A stretch of 64,000 bases of DNA from Chionis minor. Its lineage: Eukaryota > Chordata > Aves > Charadriiformes > Chionididae. Position 1 is the stretch's first letter, and each line of letters begins with the position of its first letter. The stretch spans positions 559,539 to 623,538 of the forward strand of contig VZSF01006559.1 in assembly GCA_013398295.1 (NCBI GenBank), written 5' to 3'. The position numbers and the translations under genes are program-made. The notes under the pieces are model-generated. The model was not told where the DNA came from, did not search any database, and was given only the letters and a program-made list of their open reading frames with translations. Positions 55,101-63,300 of this stretch are shown here, one piece after another.

Positions 55101-58100
55101 ATTGTTTTGCCGAGCAGGAGCTGTGGATGAATGTGCCAATATGCTCCTGGGCAGGCCAAGCTCCAATGCCTTCTGACCACCCTTTGGCAGCCCCGTGGGT
55201 TACTGCAATATCATGTGGTTAGTTATGCTTTTAATCTAGGAGCATGATTGCTATCATTTGACTAAACATTTTTATTATCCTGGACTTTTTTTGCACTGTA
55301 AAATTCTGACAGTTTGTGCTTGAAATAACCTTTTCAGGAAAGCCACCAGCCTTTTCTGTCACACGTGTCCATGTGTTACTTGTGTTAATTTCATTACCTG
55401 CACATTGATTCACAGAATGGTTGGAAGCAAGCTTAAAGATCATCTAGTTCCAACCCCCTTGCCATGGGCAGGGACACCTTCTACTAGATCAGGTTGCTCA
55501 AAGCCCCATCCAACCTGGTCTTGAACACCTCCAGGGGTGGGGCACCCACAACTTCTCTGGGCAACCCATTCCAGTGTCTCACCACCCTCATGCTAAAGAA
55601 ATTCTTCCTAAGATCTAGTCTAAATCTACCCTCTTTCAGTTTAAAACCATTACCACTTGTCCTGTCACTATGTTCCCTGATAAAGAGTCCCTCCCTATCT
55701 TTCCTGTAGGCTCCCTTTAGGTGCTGGGAGGCTGCTATAAGGTCTTCATAGAGCCTTCACTTCTCCAGGCTGAACAACCCCAACTCTCTCAGCCTAGGAG
55801 AGCTGCTCCAGCCCTCTGATCATCTTTGCGGCCCTCCTCTGGACCCACTCCAACAGGTCCATGTCATTCTCATGTTGGGGGCTCCAGAGCTGGATGCAGT
55901 GCTCCAGACGGGGTCCCATGAGAACAGAGTAGAGAGGCAGAACCGCCTCCCTCGACTTGCTGTCCATGTTTCTTTTGATGAAGCCCAGGATTCATGCTAA
56001 TTTATTTCTTTGTGTAGCTGAGCGTCTTATTTCATAATGCCACACATAGGGTCAGTTAATTCTGACAACCTGATGCTGTCTTCTTCATTCATCTTGAAGT
56101 GTATGAATAATGACATTGAGTCTAGTGTACTTACTGGTCAGTGCAGGAAGCCCTGTGAGTCTTTACTTCCAAATGACACTGGTATTATTTAATACTGGCA
56201 GACGTGACGGCAGGCTGTAGAACAGAGGTTATGAAAAATCATTAAATAAGACTGATAGTCGCCTGCTATGTGAAAATCAATGGGTACCACTCATTGATGT
56301 AATTTCTCTCCATTTCCTGCAATTTTCACATTGAATATGGCAATTAAACCACATAGCCAAAAACCTTACTTGTACCAAAAATACCATTCCAGGAAGCTTC
56401 ATCATACTAACTGCGTATTGTATGCTTTCTTTTCTGCCCATAACTTTGCCTTCTTCATCTTTGAAAAGCTCCCTAAAAAATTATGCATTCTGGGTCCTAG
56501 AAATTCCTATTGAAGTACTAAGTAGTAGCTGTTAGACTGGTGCTGTGAATGTGTAATATATGCCTCCGTAAGTCCAGAGGTAAACAACAGGAGACAAATT
56601 TGCCCTACAAACACAATAAAATTTTGAAATGAATGTCCTTTAAGTTAGGTGAACTCATATTTAAAGCGTTTGTCTTAATAAAGGGTGTTGCTGAAGAGGC
56701 CAGCTTGGTGGTAGCTGAGCACCCGAAGTGTTTCTTCATGTATCACAGTTACTTAATTGGAAATGGTTTGATTATTGCAGAGTATACTTACAAGTACTGT
56801 AGCTTGGGAGCATTAATTTATTTGCTTGTTTTACGTCTGAACAACAGTTTCCCAGGGAACCAAATACTGTTGTTTTTGTGGAAAACAGAGAGAGGAGCCC
56901 AGAACCCAGCACAGAGCAGTGATGGGCTCCTGTTGGAAGTGGAGCTGGCTGCACTCCTGTTGTACAACCCATCGCAAGATCCTGTTTTCAGCTATTTGTA
57001 ACTTTGTTGAGCTGGAATAACTTATGTTGAAATTTTTTTCAAGTGATGCATTTGGAAAAAACTATCCCATATTTTGGAATGGTGTGGACATGGATAGTGA
57101 AACGTAGGAAGCTCCAGGTTAAGTGACGCTGGGGCCACGATTCTTGGACAAACACCATCAATTCCTCTTACTCACAGTTGAGGTAATCTGGATCTTGCCC
57201 TGTATGCCTTAAGGGTGCACCCCTTTTTGGAAGTTGTGCCTCTACAAATGCTATGACAATGGGGTATTTGATTATACAGCTGTGGTTATCTAAAGTGATT
57301 GGGGTGCAGTTTCTCCTCAACAAACAGAGGAACTGATGCATAAGGGAAGATTTTTTTTATCCTGACAATTAGAAATGGTAAGTAGAACTATGTATGATCT
57401 GTAATGAAACCAAAACTGTTTCCATGTTATGGCAGTAATGACAGCAGAAACCCTAATTTGGTCTTAAGTTTTGTTGAATAAATTTTTGATTAACAGTTAT
57501 GTTCCCACTACAATGTTTTTGTCAAAAAATAGGGGAGCCAGAAACTAAACTTGTGTGGTTTTGTTTAGATTTTTAGAAAATAACAACCTTTCGTCTGTAG
57601 TCTCTCCTCTCTGTCATCTTTTTAGCTTGATTTTGCTTCCTGTTTTAGGTTAAATTCTTCCTTCACGCCAAGGAGGAGCTGAAGAGATGGGATTAGGCCC
57701 ATTCAGTCTTGCTTGTGCTGAACACGGAACATGGAACTTTGCAATTTGATTAATTTTCATAGAACCTACTTCACTTGCTGGCTGAAACCAGCCAGCAGCA
57801 GGGACTTCACAACTCTCCTCAAACCTAAAGGTCTAAATATCCCGTGATACTTATCTACCCTTTTCATCCAACCCCACACGGTATTTGGAGGCCATCAGAA
57901 TACATTCTCCATGCGAGAAATGATCCAATCTTGTCACGGCTTTGGCACCAGCAGTTGTCTCTCTGTCAGGTGTGATGTTCTCTTTGCATCAGGACAGCTC
58001 TGCAGGGCTTGTGCAGAATCTATGAGGACATACGCTGGAGAAGATCTCTGGTGCATGTGGGAAGCTGTGACCATGGAGCACCGGGTCGGTGTGAGTGATG

Positions 58101-58595
58101 ACCTTCAGACGATCAGCCTCAGAAAGAGGCTCAAGTTGAAATTCTGGTAGTCTACTGTCTGAGCCTTGAAAACTTTAAACTTGCTTCAGATAGGCCATCT
58201 GGTCAAGGATTACCAAGGAAAAAAGAGAAGCAAATACTGTCCTGTTCTACAAGGCATCTTTCAGCAGTTCTGTCAATAAAACATGATAAATGTCCTAAGA
58301 GGCTATATTCAAACAAGAGAATATTTCTCTTGGAAATTCACTGTAGTATTGTTTGAAGTAAGAGTTTTGTGAAAAAGGGAGTCAGTATGGGCATTGAAAA
58401 ACTTGCCATTAGTTCATGATTTTTGTTCATTTCTTCTTACAGAAAAAAAAAAAAAAAAGTCTGACACGAGCTAACACAACTTTAACCATGACTTCTACAT
58501 TTTCAGGGATTAAGCATCTGAAGAGTCAGACTGATTCCGCGTTTCCAGAGGAAGAAGAGGGAGTTAGTGAAAGGGAAGAGGAGTGGGGCCATTAA
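1925..58595 (+). CDS. PPP1R1C: Protein phosphatase 1 regulatory inhibitor subunit 1C (five coding exons, joined)
   Basis: The CDS joins 1925-2005, 4289-4349, 24672-24709, 26576-26636 and 58507-58595, giving 109 codons plus TAA. The product starts [14 protein letters not shown] and matches the DARPP-32/inhibitor-1 family of small, largely disordered cytosolic inhibitors of protein phosphatase 1. The RVxF-type PP1 docking motif KIQF is at residues 8-11. The basic phosphoacceptor motif RKRRPTPAS is at 29-37, with Thr34 in the position of the PKA-phosphorylated Thr34 of DARPP-32; phosphorylation there turns family members into PP1 inhibitors. A second basic/proline-directed segment ([13 protein letters not shown]) lies near residues 65-77, and the tail is acidic (FPEEEEG...EREEEWGH). 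Length and order agree with the mammalian protein as I recall it. All introns are GT-AG and phases match (0, 1, 0, 1). Identity is very secure; that regulation is as in mammals is inference. Confidence 0.96.
3644..3690. repeat. Short direct repeat, 30-bp offset
   Basis: ACTATTGATATGTAAAG occurs at 3644-3660 and 3674-3690 in intron 1. Confidence 0.85.
4092..4128. repeat. CAGT tetranucleotide microsatellite
   Basis: About nine near-perfect CAGT units, interrupted by two GTAA variants, lie about 160 bases upstream of exon 2. Confidence 0.9.
4289..4349 (+). CDS. PPP1R1C: PPP1R1C coding exon 2 (PKA-site exon)
   Basis: This exon encodes [20 protein letters not shown] plus the first base of the next codon. 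It carries the basic run before Thr34, the predicted PKA target. The acceptor is TTACAG|ATC and the donor is CAG|GTAAGT, a consensus site. It ends in phase 1, so an inserted downstream exon must be a multiple of three to keep frame. Confidence 0.96.
6511..6640 (-). repeat. MIR-like ancient SINE fragment
   Basis: The sequence follows the MIR 5'-to-core consensus in reverse complement: GGGAAACTGAGCAGCAGAGA, TTTAAGTGATACTGTCAAGG, then CCAGAATCCTGTGTCTTGAA and TTTTATCCACTGGAG. These are the equivalents of the consensus segments GGAAACTGAGGCACAGAGA, TTAAGTAACTTGCCCAAGG and the A/B-box side. Divergence is high, as expected for an element shared across amniotes. Confidence 0.6.
9158..9190 (+). other. 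Candidate 33-nt cassette exon in PPP1R1C intron 2
   Basis: A long T/C tract (about 9134-9155) ends in CTCCTCAG, followed by 33 bases without a stop in the required frame, then a TATAG|GTAGGA donor. Phase is 1 on both sides, so inclusion adds exactly 11 residues ([11 protein letters not shown]) between PP of exon 2 and EKDEKR of exon 3 without changing frame. The added peptide resembles the exon 3 product loosely (D/E-K...D/E-K-R), which could mean an old exon duplication. The 109-residue form without it already aligns end to end with the mammalian protein, so this would be an optional exon. No transcript evidence is available. Confidence 0.35.
10085..10143. repeat. Purine microsatellite (GGAA/GAAA)
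   Basis: Uninterrupted purine run of GAAA, GAGA and GGAA units, ending in about six GGAA copies. Confidence 0.9.
17279..17380. repeat. Palindromic (MITE-like) element
   Basis: The left arm begins ACCTGATTCATCACCGTTTT and includes ATTC, then TCTAATGCCAG. The right arm, reverse-complemented, begins GCCTGATTCACCACTTTGTT, then ATTCCGATTTCATGCCAGA. The roughly 37-base arms are imperfect inverted repeats around a 25-base centre. The CCTGATTC termini recall palindromic non-autonomous DNA elements that are old and widespread in amniotes; I do not assign a family name. Confidence 0.6.
17549..17998 (+). mobile_element. CR1 LINE, 5'-truncated 3' end
   Basis: The sequence encodes the CR1 RT C-terminal tail in plus orientation ([29 protein letters not shown] in three overlapping short motifs: [31 protein letters not shown]). 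It is then broken by a stop after LFSRA and by frameshifts. It continues through the usual CR1 3' segment and ends with the octamer repeats ATTCTATGATTCTGCGATTCTG. About 450 bases remain. It is dead and moderately diverged. Confidence 0.9.
19105..19215 (-). repeat. Possible MIR-like fragment
   Basis: CTTATTTTACTGATGAGGAAATC followed by GTGAAATGACTGAAACC resembles the reverse-complement MIR core (TTTTACAGATGAGGAAAC...). The match is limited to about 50 bases. Confidence 0.35.
23185..23400 (-). repeat. MIR-like ancient SINE fragment
   Basis: AAAGTGCTTTACAAAG, TTATTTACAGGTAGGGAAG, TTAGTCACCTTACCAAAG and AATGGCAGGAACTGGCC occur in the order of the reverse-complement MIR consensus (GCGCTTTACA, TTTTACAGATGAGGAAAC, GTAACTTGCCCAAGG, GTGGCAGAGCCGGG). 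It covers most of the element length. Confidence 0.6.
24672..24709 (+). CDS. PPP1R1C: PPP1R1C coding exon 3 (38-nt microexon-like)
   Basis: With the G carried over from exon 2 it encodes [13 protein letters not shown], which aligns with the EIDDKRGPNTQGE segment I recall from the human protein. The acceptor follows a long pyrimidine tract (TTTTCCTCCACCAG) and the donor is GAG|GTAAGT. It starts in phase 1 and ends in phase 0. It is poorly conserved in sequence, but its length, junctions and charge pattern fit the family. Confidence 0.9.
24710..26575 (+). other. PPP1R1C intron 3
   Basis: GTAAGT...CCGCAG intron of 1,866 bases. It is AT-rich except for the last 100 bases. I see no repeat or gene in it. 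Confidence 0.85.
26576..26636 (+). CDS. PPP1R1C: PPP1R1C coding exon 4
   Basis: This exon encodes [20 protein letters not shown] plus one base. The [12 protein letters not shown] block is a hallmark of PPP1R1C. The acceptor is CCCCCGCAG|TCG; a second AG lies six bases inside the exon (TCGCAG), so a two-residue-shorter form is possible. The donor is AAAG|GTACTG, weaker than the others, and a copy of the same donor core lies 11 bases downstream. The surrounding 250 bases are GC-rich. Confidence 0.95.
27191..27305 (-). mobile_element. CR1 LINE 3' fragment, minus strand
   Basis: It starts with ATCATAGAATCATAGAATTG, the reverse complement of the CR1 terminal octamers, followed by TTGGAAGAGACCTTTAAGACC and a CCGTGTCCCTCAGC segment typical of one avian CR1 subfamily. 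Homology fades after about 110 bases. It faces the plus-strand CR1 at 27650. Confidence 0.8.
27545..27645. repeat. Duplicated poly(A)/GGCAAAAAAGG block with an N
   Basis: Two poly(A) runs (about 20 and 17 bases) are each followed by GGCAAAAAAGG and GGATATCCAA. The only ambiguous base (27606) sits between them. This is a true local duplication or an assembly join. Confidence 0.75.
27650..28126 (+). mobile_element. CR1 LINE, 5'-truncated 3' end
   Basis: The element begins in the RT C-terminal region ([15 protein letters not shown], then [17 protein letters not shown]), stays open to a stop after KLKDLD, and continues to the CR1 3' end ACCATTCTATGATTCCACGATC. Its 5' boundary abuts a duplicated poly(A)/GGCAAAAAAGG block containing the only N of the window, so the junction may not be reliably assembled. 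Confidence 0.9.
31004..31045. repeat. ATCC tetranucleotide microsatellite
   Basis: About ten perfect ATCC units. On the minus strand it reads as a DGWM peptide repeat, which is only the microsatellite in frame. Confidence 0.95.
34108..34170 (+). repeat. Possible arm of a palindromic ancient repeat
   Basis: CGGGCCTGATCCAACACAGA followed by AAAGTCTAGGGGAGTATTTCC and ACTGACTTTATTCAG resembles ancient amniote palindromic repeats with a GGGCCTGATCC terminus. Only one arm is visible. Confidence 0.35.
39686..39940 (+). mobile_element. Old CR1 LINE 3' fragment
   Basis: It reads through the CR1 tail in plus orientation: AAATACAGGAAATTC, TTACTGTGAGAGTGGTGAAA, GGAACAAGTTGCCTAGA, CCTTGGAGATATTC and CAACCTGCTCTAGTTGACCC, ending AGCAATTCTGAGATTC. 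It is more diverged than the other copies and belongs to a different subfamily from those with the GGTGTCCCTGCCCATGGC segment. Confidence 0.8.
45982..46004. other. Perfect 9-bp inverted repeat
   Basis: ATCTGATCT and AGATCAGAT are exact reverse complements separated by GCTCC; intron 4, no known element. Confidence 0.8.
47063..47106. repeat. 18-bp minisatellite, 2.4 copies
   Basis: GGACCACTGGTGGCTCAG is followed by GGACCACCGGTGGCTCAG and GGACCACC: one mismatch between the full units. Confidence 0.85.
49110..49132. repeat. AAAC tetranucleotide run
   Basis: About five AAAC units, 120 bases from the 3' end of the long CR1. Confidence 0.8.
49250..50425 (-). mobile_element. CR1 LINE, 5'-truncated, long open RT segment
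   Basis: The 3' end is at 49250 (TCATAGAATCATAGAATGG, reverse-complemented octamers). Reading leftward on the minus strand, the element covers the last two thirds of the CR1 reverse transcriptase, the C-terminal region and the short 3'UTR. The 5' breakpoint is near 50425. About 360 codons are uninterrupted, making it the youngest-looking CR1 here. Confidence 0.93.
49338..50425 (-). pseudogene. CR1 ORF2 reverse transcriptase fragment (inactive)
   Basis: The frame contains, in order, [19 protein letters not shown] (motif A, catalytic Asp present), [18 protein letters not shown] (motif B), [10 protein letters not shown] (motif C), [12 protein letters not shown], then the C-terminal CR1 segment RRATKMIRG...[18 protein letters not shown] and the natural stop after ALSNLL. 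Motif C is normally FADD in CR1; here the second Asp is Asn (codon at about 50130-50132), which removes a metal-binding residue. The N terminus, endonuclease domain and ORF1 are absent, so it is not a functional gene. The open frame continues about 37 codons into flanking DNA, which is not part of the element. Confidence 0.9.
51815..52350 (-). mobile_element. Ancient CR1-like LINE 3' portion
   Basis: On the minus strand this follows the CR1 3' plan: CACATAGTCACTTAGG near 51823 in place of the octamers, GATTGCTCAAGGCTTTGTC, TGAAATAATTTCTTCCTTA, CTCCTGGCTGAGCAAGCCCA, CTCAGCCTTTCCTCA and ACCACCTTGGTGGCCTCCAC. It is highly diverged from the other copies and clearly older. Boundaries are approximate. 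Confidence 0.7.
52490..52800 (-). mobile_element. Ancient CR1-like LINE, pre-RT linker portion
   Basis: The minus strand encodes [15 protein letters not shown] and [12 protein letters not shown], matching the region just before the reverse transcriptase of CR1-type ORF2 (typically AKAQLE...FFKYISSKRKTRENVG). After a frame change it continues with [10 protein letters not shown]. The reverse transcriptase core expected between this and the 3' part at 51815-52350 is missing, so the copy has a large internal deletion or two fragments are adjacent. Confidence 0.55.
53532..53582. repeat. 26-bp tandem duplication
   Basis: Two adjacent copies starting GGGGAGCTGCCTTAATTACT at 53532 and 53558 are identical over the first 24 bases. 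Confidence 0.9.
54602..54620. repeat. TTTG tetranucleotide run
   Basis: About four and a half TTTG units in intron 4. Confidence 0.8.
55410..55992 (-). mobile_element. CR1 LINE, 5'-truncated 3' end
   Basis: Minus-strand CR1 tail starting at ATTCACAGAATGGTTGGAAG and running through GCCATGGGCAGGGACACC, CTTCTCCAGGCTGAACAACC and GCTCCAGAGCTGGATGCAG. It ends abruptly near AAGCCCAGGATTC. It has small deletions and a broken frame. About 580 bases remain. Confidence 0.9.
58507..58595 (+). CDS. PPP1R1C: PPP1R1C terminal coding exon 5
   Basis: With the carried-over G this exon encodes [19 protein letters not shown], then [10 protein letters not shown] and TAA. The GxKHLK and AFPEEEEG blocks match the mammalian C terminus. 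The last four residues (EWGH) differ from the QRDH ending I recall in human. The acceptor is TACATTTTCAG|GG. Its pyrimidine tract is short, an 18-base A run lies about 50 bases upstream, and CTAAC near 58472 is a plausible branch point. Confidence 0.95.
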
Positions 58596-58937
58596 AGAGT
58601 GTGGAGCTGCCTCGGGCCCCGTCGTGGAAAGTAACTGAACTGCGCAGCCGCGCGTGCGTCCGACCATTTGCCACTGCTTGTGTCCCCGCACCGCACCGCA
58701 GCGCTCGGCGTGCCGGCGGCGCCGGGGCTCCCCGGGGAGTGCCCTCGGCTGGGTTTTACAGCCACCTGCAAATGTCTTCTGTGATCCTTATACCCGAAGA
58801 TAAAACAGTTATTTTAAAGTCATTTTTCTTTCATTTTCTATGACTTAGAAATGTAATTTGCAAGTGTGTTAGCGACCTGACATCAGTACTGCCAGAGCTT
58901 AACTACTGCGTGAGCTGTACTCTTAAGACCCGTTGTA

Positions 58938-58943
58938 AATAAA
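58938..58943 (+). terminator. Poly(A) signal AATAAA (first)
   Basis: Canonical AATAAA 343 bases after the PPP1R1C stop codon; a second follows 25 bases later. Confidence 0.6.
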
Positions 58944-58962
58944 ATTGATTTAAAAGCTACAA

Positions 58963-58968
58963 AATAAA
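58963..58968 (+). terminator. Poly(A) signal AATAAA (second)
   Basis: Second canonical hexamer, followed within about 20-60 bases by GT-rich sequence, so it is the better placed of the two. Confidence 0.6.
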
Positions 58969-58990
58969 TAATATGTTCATTTAGACAAGA

Positions 58991-60194
58991 TTGTATATTG
59001 TACAGTGGTTTTGTCTAGCGTGCAGAGAAATGTTCACATAAAATAATCCTTTCAGTTAAGGGCAGCTTTTACCAGTGTTGTTAGAGTTACTTTCATTAAT
59101 GCAGATAGAAACAAAGTAAGCGGAGATGACACTCAGTCTAGCAAAGAAGGATGCAAAGACATTCTTTCCTGTGTTCCCTGGATGTGCAACGCTTACAGTA
59201 CTTGTCTTGCTTTTGGTCTGAGGCTGCCCAGTCACATCAGCCGAAACAATTTCTCTTTACACAAGACCATTTTTGTCTGGAGGCATGAGAAAAAATTTTC
59301 AGTGTGGGAATCAGAGGAAACACGAGTGTGCAAGACTCGTGAGTGGGGTCCCACGCTACAGCTGAGCTGCAGAAAATGCCAATACTCAACCTTTGTCGTC
59401 TGCAGCAAGTCCAGGGTCCAGCCTTCTCGGAGGAAGAGGGGCAGACTACTCTGCATTTTTCACAGTTTCAGCCAGAAAACGACAGTTTATCAAGATTTCA
59501 CTCATGTCTGACCCCTAGAGTTTTTGGTTCAAGTTTGGCATGATTTGTACAAACGTTTGCTAGATCACCAAATTCTATGGCATAAACCAAAATAAAACGG
59601 AGAAGGAAAACCACGTTTCTTCAGTCACACTTGGCAGATCATTTCCTTTTTTATCAATGGCCAGTTTTTAAAGAGATTCACTGTCATTTTGTATTAACTG
59701 TTTGCCTTTGATACAAAGTTTTTCCCTCGGTTTAGCTTTCCACTGCTTTAAGTCTCTTTTAAAGGGCTAAGCTAGGAAGGGGGGGGGGGGAAGAAAAAAA
59801 AGGAGAGGAAGTGTATGAAAACACAGAGCCTTTTGTCTGTGCCTTGCACGGTGGTTTCACTCTCAATCTGAGCTCTTCCATGAAAACCTGCTGAGAACAG
59901 GATCTGTCAACAAGTGTTTCTTTATATTTGGGAGCCATCTTTGTGCCCTCCATCTGTATCTCTGTATCTGTCCTCTTTGTTGCTATTTTCTGTAGAAACA
60001 CTACAAACAGGATCTGTGACTCCAGCTCAGCATGGGTGTGCAGGACGGACGAAAAGACGGACTCTTCAGTTGTACAGAAGCAGCTATGGAACTTAGGGGA
60101 CTGAGGGCTTTTATGCCACAAACAACAAAAAGAAGGAAGTGACCCTTCAGAAAACATCTGAATGGATCAAAGTTAAGACTGGAATGGTAGCAAG
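58991..60194. other. Downstream flank without a recognised gene
   Basis: Sequence after the PPP1R1C poly(A) region. It contains a 12-base G run with adjoining purine tract at 59779-59812. I looked on the minus strand for C-terminal exons of PDE1A, the mammalian downstream neighbour, and recognised none. Confidence 0.5.
59779..59812. repeat. G12 run with adjoining purine tract
   Basis: Twelve consecutive G followed by a purine-only stretch to about 59812. Confidence 0.85.
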
Positions 60195-60382
60195 AAGAGC
60201 TGGGCACTGGTCCCAGCTTTGCCACAGCTTTGCTTTTGCGCAGCACCAGGCTCTTCGTGTAGTCACTCGTTGCCACAGTACTCCCGGTTGTAAAACAGGC
60301 ATCGGGGTTTCACCTCGCACCATCTATCTGTGTTGCTAGCTAATAAAGCGCTTTTGATATTAATGGCTTTTTGCTGGTTATT
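60195..60382 (+). repeat. MIR-like ancient SINE fragment
   Basis: The sequence follows the sense MIR consensus: TCCCAGCTTTGCCACAGC, GTAGTCACTCGTTGCCACAG, GGTTGTAAAACAGGCATCGGGG, then TAATAAAGCGCTTTTGATATT. It is nearly full length but diverged, and lies about 1.2 kb downstream of the PPP1R1C poly(A) signals. Confidence 0.6.
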
Positions 60383-63300
60383 AGTACCCATAGGCCAGGT
60401 GAGGACTCTCGAGGACTTAAGGGCGAATGAAAAAATGTGCGTGCATTACAATACGCCAAGACAAGGTATCAAACACTTTGGAATCTCAACATTTCAAAGG
60501 CAGCACAAAACACCTGGTAAGAGCTTGGAAAATTCATCACTGAACAACGCCCTGTTTCAGGCTCACTGTTGGACCTGAGGATGATTACACTTTAAAAATA
60601 ATAGGGGGGAAAAAAAAAAAAGAAAATATAAATTTAGTTTGAACTGGACCTGAGTGTTTCCAGGACTGTTACTGGAGCAATGAAGAGGACAATTTTGTTT
60701 TACAGCAGTGATCTGGATGAAAAATCAAGGTCTGATGAGAACCTCAGACAGCCACACCAGTATTTACATGCATCTCAAAATCCAGGTCTTATCATCTCCC
60801 CATCTCTAAGTATTCCAGCTGTGTCTCATAATTTTAAAAGCCTGTTTCTTTCTTTCTTTCTCGACCTAAGGTTATGCAAGCAGCTTGTCTGAGTACAGGA
60901 ATAGACTGCTCCTTTCTAGCAGAGACAGGACTTCTTACAGAGATTTTACTATAGATTCATCCTGACATCATTTGCTGGTGGGACCTCATCTGAAGGACAA
61001 AGTCAGGATGCACATTTTTTCATACATCAGACATTTTTAGCTTTAAAAGGTAAGCAAACCTTGTTTGTCTGATCTTCCACTTGTAAGGCATACAGCTATA
61101 AGAAAAGAATCAGTATAACAACAGAGCCCAGAAAAAAAGTGCTTGTCATGAAGCAGAGCTGAAACACTGTAGTGAATTGTCAGTGAACCCCAGGAAAGAA
61201 ATGTCTCCGTGTGGGGAAATCAGACAGGAAGGTCAGAAAAAGCAGTCTGCTTACAAAACTAGGTCTTTTCTGGGTCTTGAGGCAGCCTCTGACATTTAAA
61301 AACAAGTAGAGAGCCTCTCATATACTGTGGCATGTAATTGAAAGCTCTGGTTGTCTCACGGCATGGTAAGCGCCATATAGGTACCTTTGAACGATGTAGG
61401 TCTCTCCATGGGAGTCAGTGGTCAATCATGGTTGCCCAACACGTGTATGTCACCAAAGCATGGATTAAAACAAACAAGCAAAGAAGCCATTATTTTTGTC
61501 TTTTGTTTTAGTGTAAATGAATTGATGGGGGATTGAGAAAGTAGATAAAAAGTTAGTGAGCACCAAATGTATCAAAGAGAGTGACAATATAAAAATACCT
61601 CAAAGGAAAATTGCAATGACACGTCCCCTGTTTGAGCTGCCTCCTCTCACAATACCTGCTCCTGCTGGGAAGTCTTACAGGTGTGGTGGGAGCAGGATTT
61701 TTGGAGATGGATTGTATTGGTTCATTTTCCACAAACAGGCTGATGGAAAAAAGAGAGCAGAGAAAACACACCCAGGCAAGTAATGAACACAGTTCTTTCC
61801 TAACGAGCAACTCTGATTTGTGCCTTTTTCCCCTTCCCGCCTCCATGTTTTTAAATCTACCGCCTTTCCACGCTGTGTTACATTTGGTCTTGTTTTTGCT
61901 TTCAAGGCATTGCAGGAAATGTTATTTGCAGAATTGAAAGGAAGCTGTCTCCTTGGACTGATCTCAGTCTTTTCCCAGTATCCCTTAAGTCATTAAAGTA
62001 CAGTGGTTTAAAGGCATTTTGTTATTGCATTTTACAACCTTGTTTCTTTTTCTTATGATATACTCGTTATTCCATGGCAGGTTCTTCCCTTCAGAGAGAT
62101 TTATTGAGACATTGTGCTAATAAGTTATTTGGAAAAATTCCATGGGTTGACTTACAGGATGGTATATGTTGTTTATTCTCCAGGTACAAAACCAGATAAT
62201 ACTTAAATAGATACAAAGTAAGAGCCAAGATTTAAAAGCCCTTTCTAAAGCATAATTTCCACTGAAGTCAGAGGATTTTCACTTGAGAACAGCCACAGGT
62301 TTTGGCCAACAGCATACTTTCTTTTGGGGAAATATGATGTGTAGCGTACAGGAAAGCTTCTCTTATCCTGATATTAATTTAATTACTGAATTTCTTGAAT
62401 TTTTTTCAGATTGCCATAAATGCTGTTGAAGTCTTCAAAGACTAGCCCACCGCCCTTTTCATAATGTCATTATTTGTCCCTAGTAAAGTAAGCTGAAAAA
62501 TCACCCTTAGTTCTTGCACTGCTCATACTATTAAACCAAAATTATTGCATCCAACACCATTGTGTTGATTCTAAGGCGGGGCTGCAGGCTGAGGTCCTGC
62601 TGCCTGTGCTTGCGATGGGTGTCCAAGGTCCAGTAAGGAAGGGACTTCCAGTCTACCTGCACTTCCTCTAACAGACTACAATACTGAGGGCCAGGCAGCT
62701 TTCGCTCTTTAAAAAAAAAGTATTTATTATATTCCACAAGACAAACTGTTGGGAAGCTGTCCAAGCTCTCTCCAGAGCTGGTCAGGGTAGGCTGCAGTGC
62801 TGCGGGTTGCTGGAGAAGGAGTTAAGTGGGTCTCCTGCAGGCTGTGGGGCAGCTTTTGTATAAGCCGAGCAGCTGTCACCGTACAATGAAATGTCCCTAG
62901 CTCAGTGCAGGGCACCCCTCTCATTTTCTTCCTCTTACAGACTGAGACACAGTGTTTTTTATGAGTGACCTTGTTCCTGCAGCACATAAGGTATCATCTC
63001 TCCCCTAGCCCTGGGGATACAATGTAAGGGTATATTTAAAACATGGTCTCCCTAAAGCTTGCCTTTCTTCCTCTCCTATGGCATCCACGTTGGTGCCCAG
63101 GCTCACAGCTGTTCCCTTTTTCTTTTTTTTTTAATCTTTTTTTTTTTTTTCTTTAGCAACTCAGTGCAATGGTGAGTTGTAGGAAGAGTATCAGTTGTTC
63201 TGTTGGTTCCTGACATGTGGCATTACATTTTACTTTTTCACATAGAGCATTATACTTGGCAACAAAGTGGATGCTAAATGTCTACAACGCTTTTCTGTAT

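Larger units (their letters stand above)
26637..58506 (+). other. PPP1R1C intron 4
   Basis: GTACTG...TTTCAG intron of 31,870 bases. It carries CR1 copies at 27191, 27650, 39686, 49250 and 55410, an older LINE at 51815-52800, microsatellites at 31004 and 47063, and GC-rich patches near 38470-38690, 50690-50990 and 54190-54430. I found no nested gene. Stretches such as 28127-31003, 31046-34100, 34175-39685 and 39941-47062 show only single-copy sequence. Confidence 0.85.
58596..58990 (+). other. PPP1R1C: PPP1R1C 3'UTR
   Basis: This stretch runs from the stop codon to just past two AATAAA hexamers. The first 160 bases are strikingly GC- and CpG-rich; the rest is AT-rich. A GT-rich stretch (GTATATTGTACAGTGGTTTTGTC) follows the second hexamer, as expected downstream of cleavage. 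The exact cleavage site is not determinable by eye. Confidence 0.65.

Noticed and set aside
58583..58843. 86-codon ORF overlapping the PPP1R1C stop codon and 3'UTR
   Set aside because: It is out of frame with the conserved C terminus and stays open because of the CpG-rich, stop-poor UTR.
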